In this document: positions 31,835 through 43,350 of the stretch, in pieces
Numbering within the stretch: the first letter of the stretch is position 1
Layout of the letters: every line of letters starts with the position of its first letter
Assembly (NCBI GenBank): GCA_003194525.1
Contig: NBIV01000130.1
Coordinates: 124,001-188,000, forward strand
Direction of reading: 5' to 3'
From: Gracilariopsis chorda
Taxonomy: Eukaryota > Rhodophyta > Florideophyceae > Gracilariales > Gracilariaceae
DNA length: 64,000 nucleotides
Made by a program: the position numbers and the translations under genes
Notes under the pieces: model-generated
What the model saw: only the letters and a program-made list of their open reading frames with translations
Database searches by the model: none
Told to the model about the DNA's origin: nothing

Positions 31835-34688
31835 CGGGGCTGGATTACACTCCCTGTCCACCTTATGACCTTGCCGGGAGGGTACATCCGGGAGGTGATT
31901 TATTTATTGCTCCCAATTGGGACAAGGGGACTGTACTTCACGTTCCAGCTGGTCACCAGCGTGGCTCCATTCACACTCTTAAGGATTCTAAGATGCAATA
32001 TCCAAACCACCTTTGCTCGATCTTCAGATATTCTATATTCATCACAAGGTATTATTCTCCTTCGTACATAACTGCAAAGGTCATGACTCGTGATGGCATG
32101 TACCACACACTTAGACCATCTCCGTACAAGTACAACAAGATTTACCGTTGTCCTGCGGTGAAGAGCTTAAGACGGAGGATAGGCTGAATCTACACAGCGT
32201 GGGGTGCGTAAGAGCTCAGCCAATCACCATGTAGAGGTCATCTGAGAACTCCGCAACTGCAGTACGTTATACCACAGTTTCTGCGATGGTTATGAAAGAT
32301 GAACCAGCTTCCACGCCAGTTAGATTGGGATTTCAACTTTCTGACCAAGATGTACACTTACGAGTGGAGCAGATAGGGAGGCTCCGACTAATGTGCGAAG
32401 CAACTGTCAATACTTACAAAAACAGCGGGAGCGGTACTGTTCGATAAGAGTTTTTGGTACATCGATTTGTCAAAAAATGGGGAGTTGGCTTAAAAAATCA
32501 GAGTAGTTTTTAGTGAGATTTCAAAGGGAGGAATTAGTAGGGCCAAGCACCTGAAGACAAAATTTTGGCGATTATATCTGGGGATTCGAAATGCGTTCCG
32601 TCGAGACTCCGGGGCTGTTCTCTGGAGACGTAGTCGGTACTGTAGATTCGGTTGAGCTCTCGGATTCCTGAGTTGAAGCTGATTTTCACATTGAACAATG
32701 CTACACCTCCAGAAAGTTGTGAGTTTGAAGATGCACTCCGCTGAGAAATTGATGCAGTAAATCCGATCAAGTTTTCGGCCTCTCGGGAAGATTTTCAACT
32801 TTGAGGGGTCGAATGAATTATCTCTCACCCACTGGGATAAACTTTGTGGTGTCCCCTCTGGCCTTGAGTTTAGTGGGTAACGTTGTGGCTAGTGAAATCC
32901 AAACTTAATCTTAGGCTAACCCCTGGGAAAGAGCAGAGGAGTCTAAGAAACGCGGTGCCCTAGAAGAATTGAGGTTTGAAACATTCTGACTTCACTAGCT
33001 TCGGGAGCACTGAGCCCTGTAGGCCCCCTCCGACCGTGCTGTGTGTGGATCCGTGGATGTGGATGCATGCGAGGAGCGGTGCTCGGTGTACCCAGGGATT
33101 TGTTCTACGTTGTTGTCTAGACGTGGTCGTAGGATTTATCACCCCCCTCGTACCCAGACGGGGATACACTGTCCTACGGTAGAATCGGCTGGTCAATAGA
33201 AGTCAGCGTAACGCTGGCGTGAACGTCACTCCCACTTGGTCTATATTAAAGGCTCAAAAATCCGTGAAAGGCCTACCGACAAACTGATGCAACACTTAAC
33301 CGGGAAATTGATCGAGACTAGCTTGACGGGCCTGCTTCAGCAGTAGAATGATGTTTTGTGGTTTGATGTACGCTGGTCTAAGTTGGAGAGTAAATCAGAT
33401 CATAACACTCCTAAAGAATCCTAGGTAAATGGTGCCGTGTGCGTCTTAAAGAATATACTGTAAGCAATTGCGGTAGTACGGATATTCAGTGTGCCCCAGC
33501 ATGAAACTGGTCTTGGGAGTTATGTAAATAATCCACTAGGGGGCTGAGAAGTGCAGTAGATGCGTTTTCAGTTTCGTCGCTGCAGGAGCATGTTCTCGTT
33601 GTGCCGTTCGTGAGAACTCTGGATTACTGGACAAAAAAGAAAAGTTCCTTGAACTGTCTGGTTAATTCTGAAGGACACTAAGACTCCTGCATATCTACGT
33701 TGGAACAGTCCCCGCTTAGGTTGGCTGGTTTGGAAAACGGATGGAAAGAACTTTATCCAAAGCTCCCCTCCTTATTAACAAATCTAAAATTTGGCTGACT
33801 GCTAGTTTGCGGTGAGCTATGCCCTCTTGACAAGCAGGGGGCGTGTGTTAGTTTTTTGGGGATAGGAGGGCCTTTGCCTAAGGCGACTCTGATCCGAAGG
33901 TTATACCTCCAACCCTCAAGAGTTATGAGCGTCTCTGCGATTCTTTTTTAGACGAATATGGTTCTTTGAGTAGAAAAAAAATTCTTTTTGAGCGCGGAGA
34001 AATGAGTGAAACCACTTTGTTCTCTTAAATTCTTGATTGGTGAGGGTCTGTCAACGTGGTTTTTCATACCACTGCAACAGAGATTTACGCCTCTGTGTAT
34101 TTTCTTGATGGTCTCAAAGATGGTTGAACGTTTGGGCGATGAAACACTAAAATAAACTTAGAGCGGCATAAGGTCTGTGTTCCTAGGGCGGTTTCTGGCA
34201 GCTTGGATCGAGAAGTCTACTTTTCCATCCCATGAAGCGAATTTCAGCCTGAATTGAGGCCAAACTGCCTTCCAGTTTGGTTTCAACCAATGCTCCGGGA
34301 TATCTAAAACGTGTAATACGTGGCTTTTCACATACAAAAAGTGGTGGGCTAGTAGTGTGGCGCAATAAGGGCTAGTCTAACTCAGTGAGGAGACTGGGGG
34401 CGGCGTTAGCGTAAAAGGTTGATTGCCATTCCTAGGCAGCCTGCGAGGGAAGACAGTCTGGGACGGGTTTCGGGTACCGTTAGTCCCAGAAGAAGTTCTA
34501 GCAGCGTGCCTATAAACTAATTTACGTGCTCTGACATAGTGCACTAGGCTATACGAGGGACTGGGGTGCAAAGATGCAGCCAGTCCGGCTTGCGGGGTTT
34601 TTTAACCCACCTACCGCAAGAAAGCAGCCATCTCAAACAAACAGGAGCCGTTCAGTAGACCAAACTGGCTAGGAATTGTGGCATGAGT
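31835..34688. other. About 2.9 kb with no recognisable gene
   Basis: Only short frames on both strands, none with a recognised motif. No long direct or inverted repeat found by eye. It may include the left end of the DIRS-like element, whose gag-like region starts at 34889. Confidence 0.35.
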
Positions 34689-34888
34689 CAAATGCTATTC
34701 TTTTGAACTAACTCGCTACAAAAGAACAATGGTCCGAGGTCCTGCGCCATTGTGAAGGTTTGAGATCTGGTATAGCGGCCCCGGACTATTTTAAGAAAGG
34801 AAGTGATTTTCGCCCAGCTCTCGAAGCTTACCGAAAGTGGCTTGAACAATGCGCTCGATTGTTTTGAAGCAAAATACTTTGAGTTTGA

Positions 34889-35776
34889 TTGGACATTGAT
34901 GATTCCAGAGCCAATGACCGCTTCGCTCGCTGCAAAAAAGAGCTTGAGGCTGGAAGCTATCTGTCTCTCAAACTTGATATAGAACACGAGTTAATGGTTC
35001 CCAGTAAGCTTCGTGCGACTTTAGATTCCGAGACAGCGCCGGTGTTCAAAGTTAAATACAGTTCCTCCAAGAAGCCAAGAGGAAATGGGAAATCTCGAAC
35101 AGACCCGACTGTTTTAGATGGTGAGGAGGCAATTGGGGTCCACACTTCAAAAGCCAGAAGAAGTAGCGACGCAAGCCTCTCTACAGCTGAATTTGCAGCA
35201 AAGCTGAACCAGGTTGTCTCCACCGTGGCGGGTGTAGTTGAGAGTGACAAGAAGCGGGAAAAGGAGGAAAGATCTAGAGACGTAGTAAGCATGATCAAAG
35301 TACGTACTTGAGCTGAGAGAAGGGCACTTCAAAATTAAGATAGTGACTCACCTTCGTCGAGCAGTAGATCCGATGGTGACAAACTCAATTTAGAAGTGCC
35401 TAAGCGCCATGGCAGAAATCGCAAGACGGAAAGGGTGGAAGAAAGCGAAAGTGAGTCGGAACATGACGAAGAAGACGGTCGTCGTTTTCGTCTTACTGTA
35501 ATAGGGTTGAAGATGAAGCAAAAGGAGCGAACTGCGAGTAGCCTTATGTGAGACTGGCTTTCAGTATATGAATCGTTCACGATAGCGGTGCGGCATGTTC
35601 TGCAGCACAAGCTTAGCAATAATGTCCGTAATACCTGGGAAGCTGCATCGATAGCGCGAGCGTTGGGTTTCTTCCTTCAGAATGAGGGTTGCACATGGAT
35701 GAAAAAGTCGTCCCCGGTCGAGTTGATGGCGCAACGACTTTATGCCATCGAAACAGCGATGGATCACCAGACCTGA
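34889..35776 (+). pseudogene. DIRS-like element, gag-like protein
   Basis: A charged protein in two or three frames. ATG 34889 to 35311 (MDIDDSRANDRFARCKKE, KLNQVVSTVAGVVESDKK), then a Ser/Glu/Arg-rich stretch about 35355-35480 (SSSSRSDGDKLNLEVPKR, ESESESEHDEEDGRRF), then NVRNTWEAASIARALGFF from about 35618. Position before the RT and acidic/basic low complexity fit the poorly conserved gag-like ORF of DIRS elements. The break at about 35311 has GTACGT, which could be a splice donor but is more simply a frameshift or stop. Confidence 0.45.
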
Positions 35777-36254
35777 CTATTTGCTGGCGCCTTGGAAAAA
35801 AATTCCAGTACTCACTCCAAGCGTGTTTAGCACACTTAGCTGCGGTCGTAAAAGCATTTTTGAGCCACCAAACATGCTATGGGACGCACCCAGAAGCCAG
35901 GCTCCCAGAAGGAAGGAGGATTGCGTGGCGGCGATTTAGAGTAGACTTTCGCTTTTATTGCAGTCTATCGTAGAACAGTAGTTTGTAATAGTCGTTTGTA
36001 GTTATGAATCGACGTGACCTATTTCTGTTAACTGTGTCCGTTACTGGAAACAGAAAAACCTCTAGATCTCGCATAAACTGCTAGCATTTACATCGTTGGC
36101 GTCCGATTTTGCGTGCTGCTGATTTTGCGCTAGGGTCTTGAATCTGCTTTATAACTCCAATGCGCGATTTTGAAGTATTTTAGCTCCCAAATCCCGGAAA
36201 ACCGGGAATGGTACCGCGATAAATCGTATCTTGCTGCCCGCGTCTAGCGATACC

Positions 36255-37705
36255 TCATTGAATGGTTCGAAAACTTGTGCCGCCTCGTCTTGCTGCAGGT
36301 GCAGCCAGCGCCCTGTTTTTCATACACCGATATCTATCGGGATTGGTTTGGAAAGGCTGATGCCTTGGAGATTGACTCTGATTTGATTTTACTACCTGCT
36401 GGTGACATTTCAGGGTCTGTCTCTCTTTCCGAAGTATTGCCACCAGATATTGCCCAGCAGTATTGCGACCTGTAATCTTGCTCAACATACTCTGATTCTC
36501 TTCCTCCGTGGCAGCGCCATAATTAGAAAGTCTTGATCATGTCGAAGAATGTAAATTATGGAGAACTCTTGGAATGGTTATTGAAGATTCAGTTGACAGA
36601 AATCTGTGCCGAAGAGCCCGTTGAAATGAATGGAGCGTTTGCAGTCCCAGAAGATGCAGATCGCCAACGCCTGAATATCGATATGAGGCGGGGGTATCTG
36701 CATTTTTCCGAACCTGAAAACCCTTCACTTTCTACTCCAGATTTAATGGGACAGCTCAAAATTCATATTTCGAACCAGCTCTGGATTGGAAAATTAGACA
36801 TCGACACTTTCTATTATCGCTTGGGGCTCCCGGTACATCTTCGAGTACTTAGTGGATTGCGGCCACTTTTGCGCAATAGTAAACTAGTGTAAATCGGCAT
36901 GGGGGTGCTACCCATGGGTTTGACTCACTCTGTTCTTATTGCGCAGCACGTCAACCATTTTGTAGCGTTTCACTTAGTAAAGTTGCCAAAAGAAGTCCAG
37001 ATTGTCGGAAATTCTTCAAAAAGGTTAGGGCTGGTGAGGTACGGGATTTACAATGATAACTTCTTTATTTTTGGAAAAGATCGGGAGCTCGTGGTAAAAT
37101 ACTACAATCTGGTTTTTGGTGCCTTCGAAAGCGCCGACCTCCCGCTGAAGTTATCGAAATGCGTATCTTTCTGCCAGAATCGTGTGTCCGTGTTAGGAAT
37201 CGTCGTGGATCACTTGGAAGAATTGGAACCGTTCCCGAAAAAATTGTAGTGCGTTATAGCTATCACCTGGTTTTTGGTCAGGCAGAAGATTTGGCCTTGC
37301 TATGTGTTGAAATTGCTCCTAGGCTCATGGAATTGGTTTCTAGTACTGGGCGGGCCAATTTGGCATGTCTCAAACAGGTGTACAAGTATCTACAGACTGA
37401 AACATCGGTTTTAATCCCCCTTTAAGTATTATAGATGAGTTGAAAAATCTTATCGCCCTGGCACCGTTACTACATGCAGACATGAAAGCCGATCACTGTC
37501 CGTTTTTATTGTGCTGCTATTTGAGCACAAAAGAAGAGCGGGACTCTACGCCCATATGGACATACACCACTCCGCGCGAATGTTAATTGTGGCGCACCAG
37601 TCCGATTTTCTAGAGCCCATTTTTCTAGAAAAGCATCCTCGAGACTTGGAAAATCAAGCACTTCATTTTTCATTTTTTGGGGAACACCTCAAGTCCCTAG
37701 GATAG
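36255..37705 (+). pseudogene. DIRS-like reverse transcriptase and RNase H
   Basis: RT of the DIRS type. RLNIDMRRGYLHFSEPENP and STPDLMGQL (fingers), WIGKLDIDTFYYRLGLP (motif A), VLPMGLTHSVLIAQHVN (motif B), YGIYNDNFFIFGKD (motif C, with Y-N-D in place of Y-[IL]-D-D), then LPLKLSKCVSFCQNRVSVLG (thumb). Stops occur at 36478 and 36892. From 37430 an RNase H-like stretch follows (AGLYAHMDIHHSARMLIV, LLEAEALLFGLRWQCK). Motif C has lost one of the two catalytic aspartates. Confidence 0.75.
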
Positions 37706-37831
37706 AAGCTAATCCAGTCGCATGAGTGTTACTGGCCTGCGCACACTAATTTATTAGAGGCGGAAGCGTTACTCTTTGGCCTCAGGTGGCAGTGTAAGCA
37801 GTTCCGTCCGAGAGGCTATCGCATTTCCTCT

Positions 37832-38925
37832 TTGATCGACTTAAAAGTATGGTTTTTTTCCTTGAAAAAGGTCGTTCGTCTGCCTCCACGCTCCAGCGAA
37901 CCAGCCGTCAAATATCTGCATTGTTCTGAGCTGGAGAACTCCAAATTATACCGATCTGAATCGCCACAGAAATTAATCCTGCAGATGCCCTGTCACGACG
38001 GTTTTGAATTAGCTGTAACACCGCTCGCTCCTGCAACGCAGAACCAACATTTGCAAGTCATTAATAGAGTTTTGAAATGGTGCGAAGAAATCGGAAAGGC
38101 GTGTCTCTCGATGAAATGGACGTACTGCTTGGTTAGTATTTTTCTTACATCTATCACTCTATCGAAAGAGCTGGAATGGGCATCTATACTCAGACAAGCA
38201 CGGCCGTTTTATTTCTTTTGCCAGAACTAAAGCTTAAGCTCCCACTTTGGCATAAAACTTTGCTTGGTTGGGATCGGCTAGTACCTAGCCAGCAATACAC
38301 TCCCTGTCTTCGTGATTTAGCAGTTGCTCTAGCCAACTTTAGAAATCGTCTCAATGCATTCGATTCTTGCCTTTCTACCCTGCTTTCTTTTGACTAATAC
38401 CTACGGTCTAGTGAGTTGGCAGCGCTCCGATAAAAAGACATGCTCCCATTGCGCGACATGAGTCGCATGCTCGAATTGTGATTTTACAGCGAAGCAAAAC
38501 CTCCGAGCTACAACAAAGTTTGATTATTCCGACACACTTCCTTAAGCAATGGTCGCAACAATTATTTGCGCTCCAGAAAGGTCATGATCTGAATTCATAA
38601 CATTTTTCGCTCAGCAAGGAGCAATTTAACCAGCGCATTCGTAGTATTTTTCAAAATCATCTTGGCTGCAATCCGAAAAACCGGCACATCAGGTCGCACT
38701 GCTTCCGCTGTCTTGGTGCAACGCATGACTAAAAACAAAAAGAGCCTATCTTACACATCCAATGGCCTGGCTGCTGGAAGAAACCCGGATACGTTTCTCC
38801 GCTATGTACAGCCTGGAGCCGCAACTATTGCCAAACTCGATTTTTCTGCTCAAGCCAGACGGAAAATCAAGTGCATTAGCTCTTCCATCAACGCTTATCT
38901 AAACTTTGTTGGTGACACGTGTTGA
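37832..38925 (+). pseudogene. DIRS-like tyrosine recombinase
   Basis: Site-specific recombinase that would insert the circular cDNA. N-terminal core-binding part: NQHLQVINRVLKWCEEIGK, then in another frame LWHKTLLGWDRLVPSQQYTP and LRDLAVALANFRNRL. Catalytic part: LLSFD, stop, YLRSSELAALR (box I arginine), IRSHCFRCLGATH (the H-x-x-R of box II), GCWKKPGY in one frame, and NPDTFLRYVQPG with the nucleophilic tyrosine in another. All four signature residues are visible but spread over three frames with stops. Everything after 38376 is repeated at 42801-43350. Confidence 0.8.
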
Positions 38926-41900
38926 AAATAGCCGGCTTCCGCGTTTTTGGGTTCGGCTCAATTTTTTTGGCCCTCAAAATCGATTTTCTGATTTTTTGAG
39001 CCCGACAAATCAATTTTCCTAATCCCTCTTAATAGAAGCCTCTACCGCTAGCAAGTGGTGCAACCTAGCCTGGCTTTCAGAATTTGCATCTCATACCTTA
39101 ATGAGATTAAGGCCCCATGCAAAGAATGGAATTCTTGGAAAGTCAAGCAGGTAGTTGAATTAACCATAGTCTACTACATTAAAAATTGATGAGTTGCAAT
39201 TAACTCTCCTTCTGCCTCCACGTAGTAAAACCAATGATTAGGATACAGAATGTTTGACTTTGCAGTACAATAAACAAAGCTTCTGTACACATATAAATCC
39301 AAATCTTTCATAGAGTCGTTCTGCAAGTTCTCCAAACGCGGTGAATGGTTTAGCGTGTTGGAGTGAGGCAGCAAAGGCATTAATAGACGTTAAAATCTGC
39401 AGCAGAAGGGCAAGGACCTTTATTCAAATCAGAGTTCCGTCGGAAAGAGACGCATGAGCGAGCGAGACTGTGGCGGATTTAGCAATGACAGAAGCCACTG
39501 TGATACTGGAAGACGTTGTCGTGCTTGAAAGTATGACAGAGGAATGTGGGCGTACAATTCCTACTGAAAAAGCTCTCATCACATGCTTATCCGTTCCGGC
39601 ACGTAAGACGGGTTCCACCTCGAGCTCAGCCTAATTTGAAGCCCACCAAGCTCTCGACCAAAAATTAATTTTCACTGGCCTTGTGCCAGCAACGACCATA
39701 AGCTTGCAATTTGGGGCGTACGCTCCTGACTCGCACACTTTCTTCAACACTAGTGCCAGGCACGGAGTCTCTATTGCTACGGTGCACGGCTGTCACAAGC
39801 AGCACATCATGGCTTGAGACCTTTGCCCAAGAACACACCACTTGGTGATTTGCATGTTTTAGAGCATGAAAGCAACCTCTTAGGTTTTTTTTCGTTCCTA
39901 GCGACCGCGTGACGAATTATCAATCCGTGTACACATGTATGGATTTTCTTCTGGCTTAAAGACTTGTGTCGAAAGCAAGTTATCTATAGAGGCCAAGGCG
40001 CACGCGGCGGCCGTGGAAGGATGGTTACTATGCTTTGGAGAATGTGGGATAAAGGGGTAGCAGAGGCGTAGCCAGGTACGCATACGTATAACGCGTTGCA
40101 TGAATAGGGGTTGCCGCGGCAGTCAACAAAACATGTAAAGCGTGAGCTCCAAGTTCAATTGAAGTGCATAGCGTTTCTATTGTCTTTGACCGTGATATCA
40201 ATCTGGCGGATCGGTGCCACTAGACCTCCAATCCATGGCGCGCAGTGGTTCCCCAGCTGCATTTTCAGGTCCCCTGCGCGATCCCCGCCGATGCGCGTTA
40301 AGGTGCCACTTTTAAATCCCTGAAAGAGAGTGTCTACAATATTCTCTCGCCTGCATTACGTGCATCGCACGATAAATTCGCAGCTAGAGTGCGCATGTAG
40401 GGATGTATTTGAGTCAGATCGGCAGATGCTCTCGAACGTATCATTAACAATCCAATTACAAATAATCATCAGAAAGCTCATTAAACACCAAACGAGCTTG
40501 CTCGTGTGCTCAGGTATGAAGGCTATGTGAAGATGTCTTGCAAAGATTCAAGGCTTGGCTTTCTCCATGCCTGCTCTTCTCCCCAAAATCACTAATGCAG
40601 TTGAAGATACCGCTTTCAGCACGTTCCGCCAGTTTGAAAACTTCAAGTTATATACCTGTTTGCTCACAAATGCCGCATCACATTTCATACTCTTCTCCAC
40701 GCACAAGGTTAAGCGCCATGGCAGAAGGCTATTTTGTAAAGCCCAGTCGTCTGCATACACTGCTCGTGAAACTTGCTCCTGGTTATAACTCATTTGTCCT
40801 AATCGGTACAGTAGAAGGGCGTCCAAAAAAGCAAAGTTTGAACGAGAATCTACCAATCATCCTTTCTATGTTGCTCATACTGTAGTTGATGTGGTCGTCA
40901 TCACAAAATCATGACGCTGGGAGTCGAAACTTTGCAATACAGTAGGCTAAAAAGGGTGTCTCTCTAGCTGAAAGCCCCGTAGCGATGAAAGTGATAATCA
41001 GAAAGCACGACCGTGTGGCCTCCAAAGAAGAACTACTAACAGCGGGATATGCTTTCACTATGTATTCAATCTGGCCCTTTGCAAGAACTATTTCACAGCA
41101 CATCGCCTGCGGGCAGCCTCCCGTCCACAATTTCTGTACGGAAATCACCAGGTCTTTCAACTGACAACGTTATCCGAGCAAAGCTCCGGTCAGCCTCACA
41201 GACGACAGAAGCACCTTTGGTACACATTTCCAGTCTTCCTTCCACGCTTGAAGCGATTCAACAGGTCTTAGCGAAGGTAGATCTGCAACCCGAGTATGTA
41301 TCTAGCGGTAAATGCTTCTCTAGATGCAGATGAGGGTTTAATGGTTGATAGAATGAATAGGAAAGGTTGGGGGGTGAGATTTGTGTGTGCAAGGAAGTGA
41401 GTACCGGTTATCAGAGTGGTCTTCTGGCATTGAGAGCCCTTCCGCTAGTAGGGTAGTGTTGTACTTGTAGTAGTGCGGGTGTTTGCCGATGGAAGCTAGT
41501 GCCTCGTGAACGATAAGCCATACAAGTGTGGCGCGACCTACCTAGATAATTACTTTCCACTGGTGCGGCCGATGCTCTCAACAGGTAACGTCAAGTTGCT
41601 TCCTACTATGCTCTTCCTCTTAGTTCCTTGGCACGGGTACTTAGTCGTAGTAGGAGACGCAGCTCGTCAAATTCCTGTACAGGTTGCGCCGTATCCGATA
41701 TCTACCGCTGCATCAGCTCCCTGCTTAGGCACTTGGTTCCGTGTTGGGCTATGCATTTCTCCATACTCTGCCTCATGAGAAGGGGCCTTGCACTACTCTG
41801 CACCTTCAATTTTCCGCCTTTTCTGACTCGGGAGCCATACGGCCCTACACCCCGTAGCGTGATACCCACCGCCACGGTTTTCGAACATTTCACCTGAGTA

Positions 41901-41926
41901 GGACACCTGCACGTACTATCCCATGT
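38926..41926 (+). other. Inner part of the duplicated unit, mostly unidentified
   Basis: Between the recombinase and the G3 primer-binding site. A short plus frame around 40720-40885 reads LHTLLVKLAPGYNSFVL, similar to a Copia gag motif (LL..LP..Y..FV), so a Copia gag scrap is possible. By comparison with G2 (LTRs about 770 bp), the 5' LTR of G3 should occupy roughly the last 0.8 kb, but its start cannot be fixed because the 3' LTR is missing. The same content is repeated at 43351-46351. Confidence 0.35.
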
Positions 41927-41942
41927 CTGGTCTCCCGACCTA
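41927..41942 (+). other. G3 primer-binding site, copy A
   Basis: CTGGTCTCCCGACCTA, identical to the G2 primer-binding site over 16 bases, 30-60 bases before the G3 gag coding stretch. Confidence 0.65.
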
Positions 41943-41959
41943 TAACGGTCCATTCGTTA

Positions 41960-42800
41960 GAGCAAAAGGTCCGCTTTTACAGTATGGGAAGAAGTGGTAG
42001 CCTATATGCAGCATCACCCCCGATGAATTCCAAACCGTACCGGCTTGACGAGCTCGCTCGTCCAAAATCGGTTTCATTGGCGCTTAGCCATATGTAACCG
42101 GTATCAAATCCTCCTGCTATGTCTTTTCCTCTCCAACCGTCCAACAGCACGCACAGTGAGCCCCAAGGGATTGTACCACGCGTTGAGAACCCAGAGCGTT
42201 TGCTACTCCGCACCGGAGAAGCACAACCGGAAACAGAACGTGGTTGAAAAGACCCCGGACCCGAACCCCCCACGCAGTCTCGTGGCCCCAAATCGGCAAT
42301 CAGTGCCTTACCTAGGCACCATCCGTCTCAGATTTTGCCTCCCTGCGTCCCCATTTAGAGAGTTGGTGGTCGGAAGAACGCTCTAATCAAGTGGCTGTTC
42401 AAGTCGACACTGTCCTCGAACATCGAGTTGGGTCCATAATAGAAACGCACCTTCCCTTCAGTGTGAAAAGTGTGTCTACCCGTCTTCGACATGCTCCGGT
42501 TGGAACCGACGTGTTTTTCGAAACCGTGGAAACAGAAGTCGCGAACCAACTTCACAGGCATCATTTGTTACCTGCTGGAACTCAACATCAACCTATCCCT
42601 GCAACGGAAGTGTTGCAGCAACTCAGTCAACCCAACAAGAAAATTCGCGCTCAACCTTCTAGGGATGAATTATTCAGTGCAAGTGGCCTCCTCCATAACG
42701 AGCAGCTCACGGCGGGCACGTCGAATATCGCTCAAAATCAGATATCGGAAGGGCTCCTCGATGATAAAGAGATCATCTGGGGCATGTCGAACCGCTTACC
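41960..42800 (+). pseudogene. G3 gag N-terminus, copy A (cut by the duplication junction)
   Basis: A Pro/Ser-rich N-terminus (MNSKPYRLDELARPKSVS, LLLRTGEAQPETERG) passes by frameshift into the frame 42391-42800 (VQVDTVLEHRVGSIIETHL, FFETVETEVANQLHRH, IPATEVLQQLSQPNKK). Copy A is cut at 42800, where the recombinase sequence of copy B begins. The equivalent in copy B continues into the rest of gag. Confidence 0.6.
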
Positions 42801-43350
42801 TATCCTGCTTTCTTTTGACTAATACCTACGGTCTAGTGAGTTGGCAGCGCTCCGATAAAAAGACATGCTCCCATGGCGCGACATGAGTCGCATGCTCGAA
42901 TTGTGATTTTACAGCGAAACAAAACCTCCGAGCTACAACAAAGTTTGATTATTCCGACACCCTTCCTTAAGCAATGGTCGCAACAATTATTTGCGCTCCA
43001 GAAAGGTCATGGTCTGAATTCATAACATTTTCCGCTCAGCAAGGAGCAATTTAACCAGCGCATTCGTAGTATTCTTCAAAATCATCTTGGCTGCAATCCG
43101 AAAAACCGGCACATCAGGTCGCACTGCTTCCGCTGTCTTGGTGCAACGCATGACTAAAAACAAAAAGAGCCTATCTTACACATCCAATGGCCTGGCTGCT
43201 GGAAGAAACCCGGATACGTTTCTCCGCTATGTACAGCCTGGAGCCGCAACTATTGCCAAACTCGATTTTTCTGCTCAAGCCAGACGGAAAATCAAGTGCA
43301 TTAGCTCTTCCATCAACGCTTATCTAAACTTTGTTGGTGACACGTGTTGA
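42801..43350 (+). pseudogene. Second copy of the tyrosine recombinase catalytic domain
   Basis: Duplicate of 38376-38925, starting just before box I and carrying the same internal stops and frame breaks. It has no N-terminal core-binding part upstream because the G3 gag fragment of copy A precedes it. Shared lesions show that the gene was already dead before the duplication. Confidence 0.85.

Larger units (their letters stand above)
34889..38925 (+). mobile_element. DIRS-like tyrosine-recombinase retroelement
   Basis: Plus-strand order gag-like, RT-RNase H, tyrosine recombinase, which defines DIRS/Ngaro/PAT elements. These integrate with a recombinase instead of a DDE integrase. RT motifs RGYLHFSEPENPSLSTP and LDIDTFYYRL and recombinase residues R...HxxR...Y are all visible. 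Terminal repeats of the DIRS type (inverted or split direct) could not be located. The recombinase part is included in the 4425-bp tandem duplication. Confidence 0.75.
38376..42800 (+). repeat. Tandem duplication, copy A (4425 bp)
   Basis: Matches 42801-47225 base for base at a constant offset of 4425, with about 45 substitutions by eye (about 1%) and no indels noticed. It starts inside the DIRS-like recombinase and ends inside the gag of gypsy element G3. The sequence left of copy A (the DIRS-like element) and right of copy B (the rest of G3) are both continuous with the unit, so the ancestral order was DIRS - unit - G3. Confidence 0.97.

Noticed and set aside
40548..40856. Minus frame containing YADDW, resembling an RT motif C
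   Set aside because: No other RT motif around it. The plus strand has a better Copia-gag-like match at the same place.
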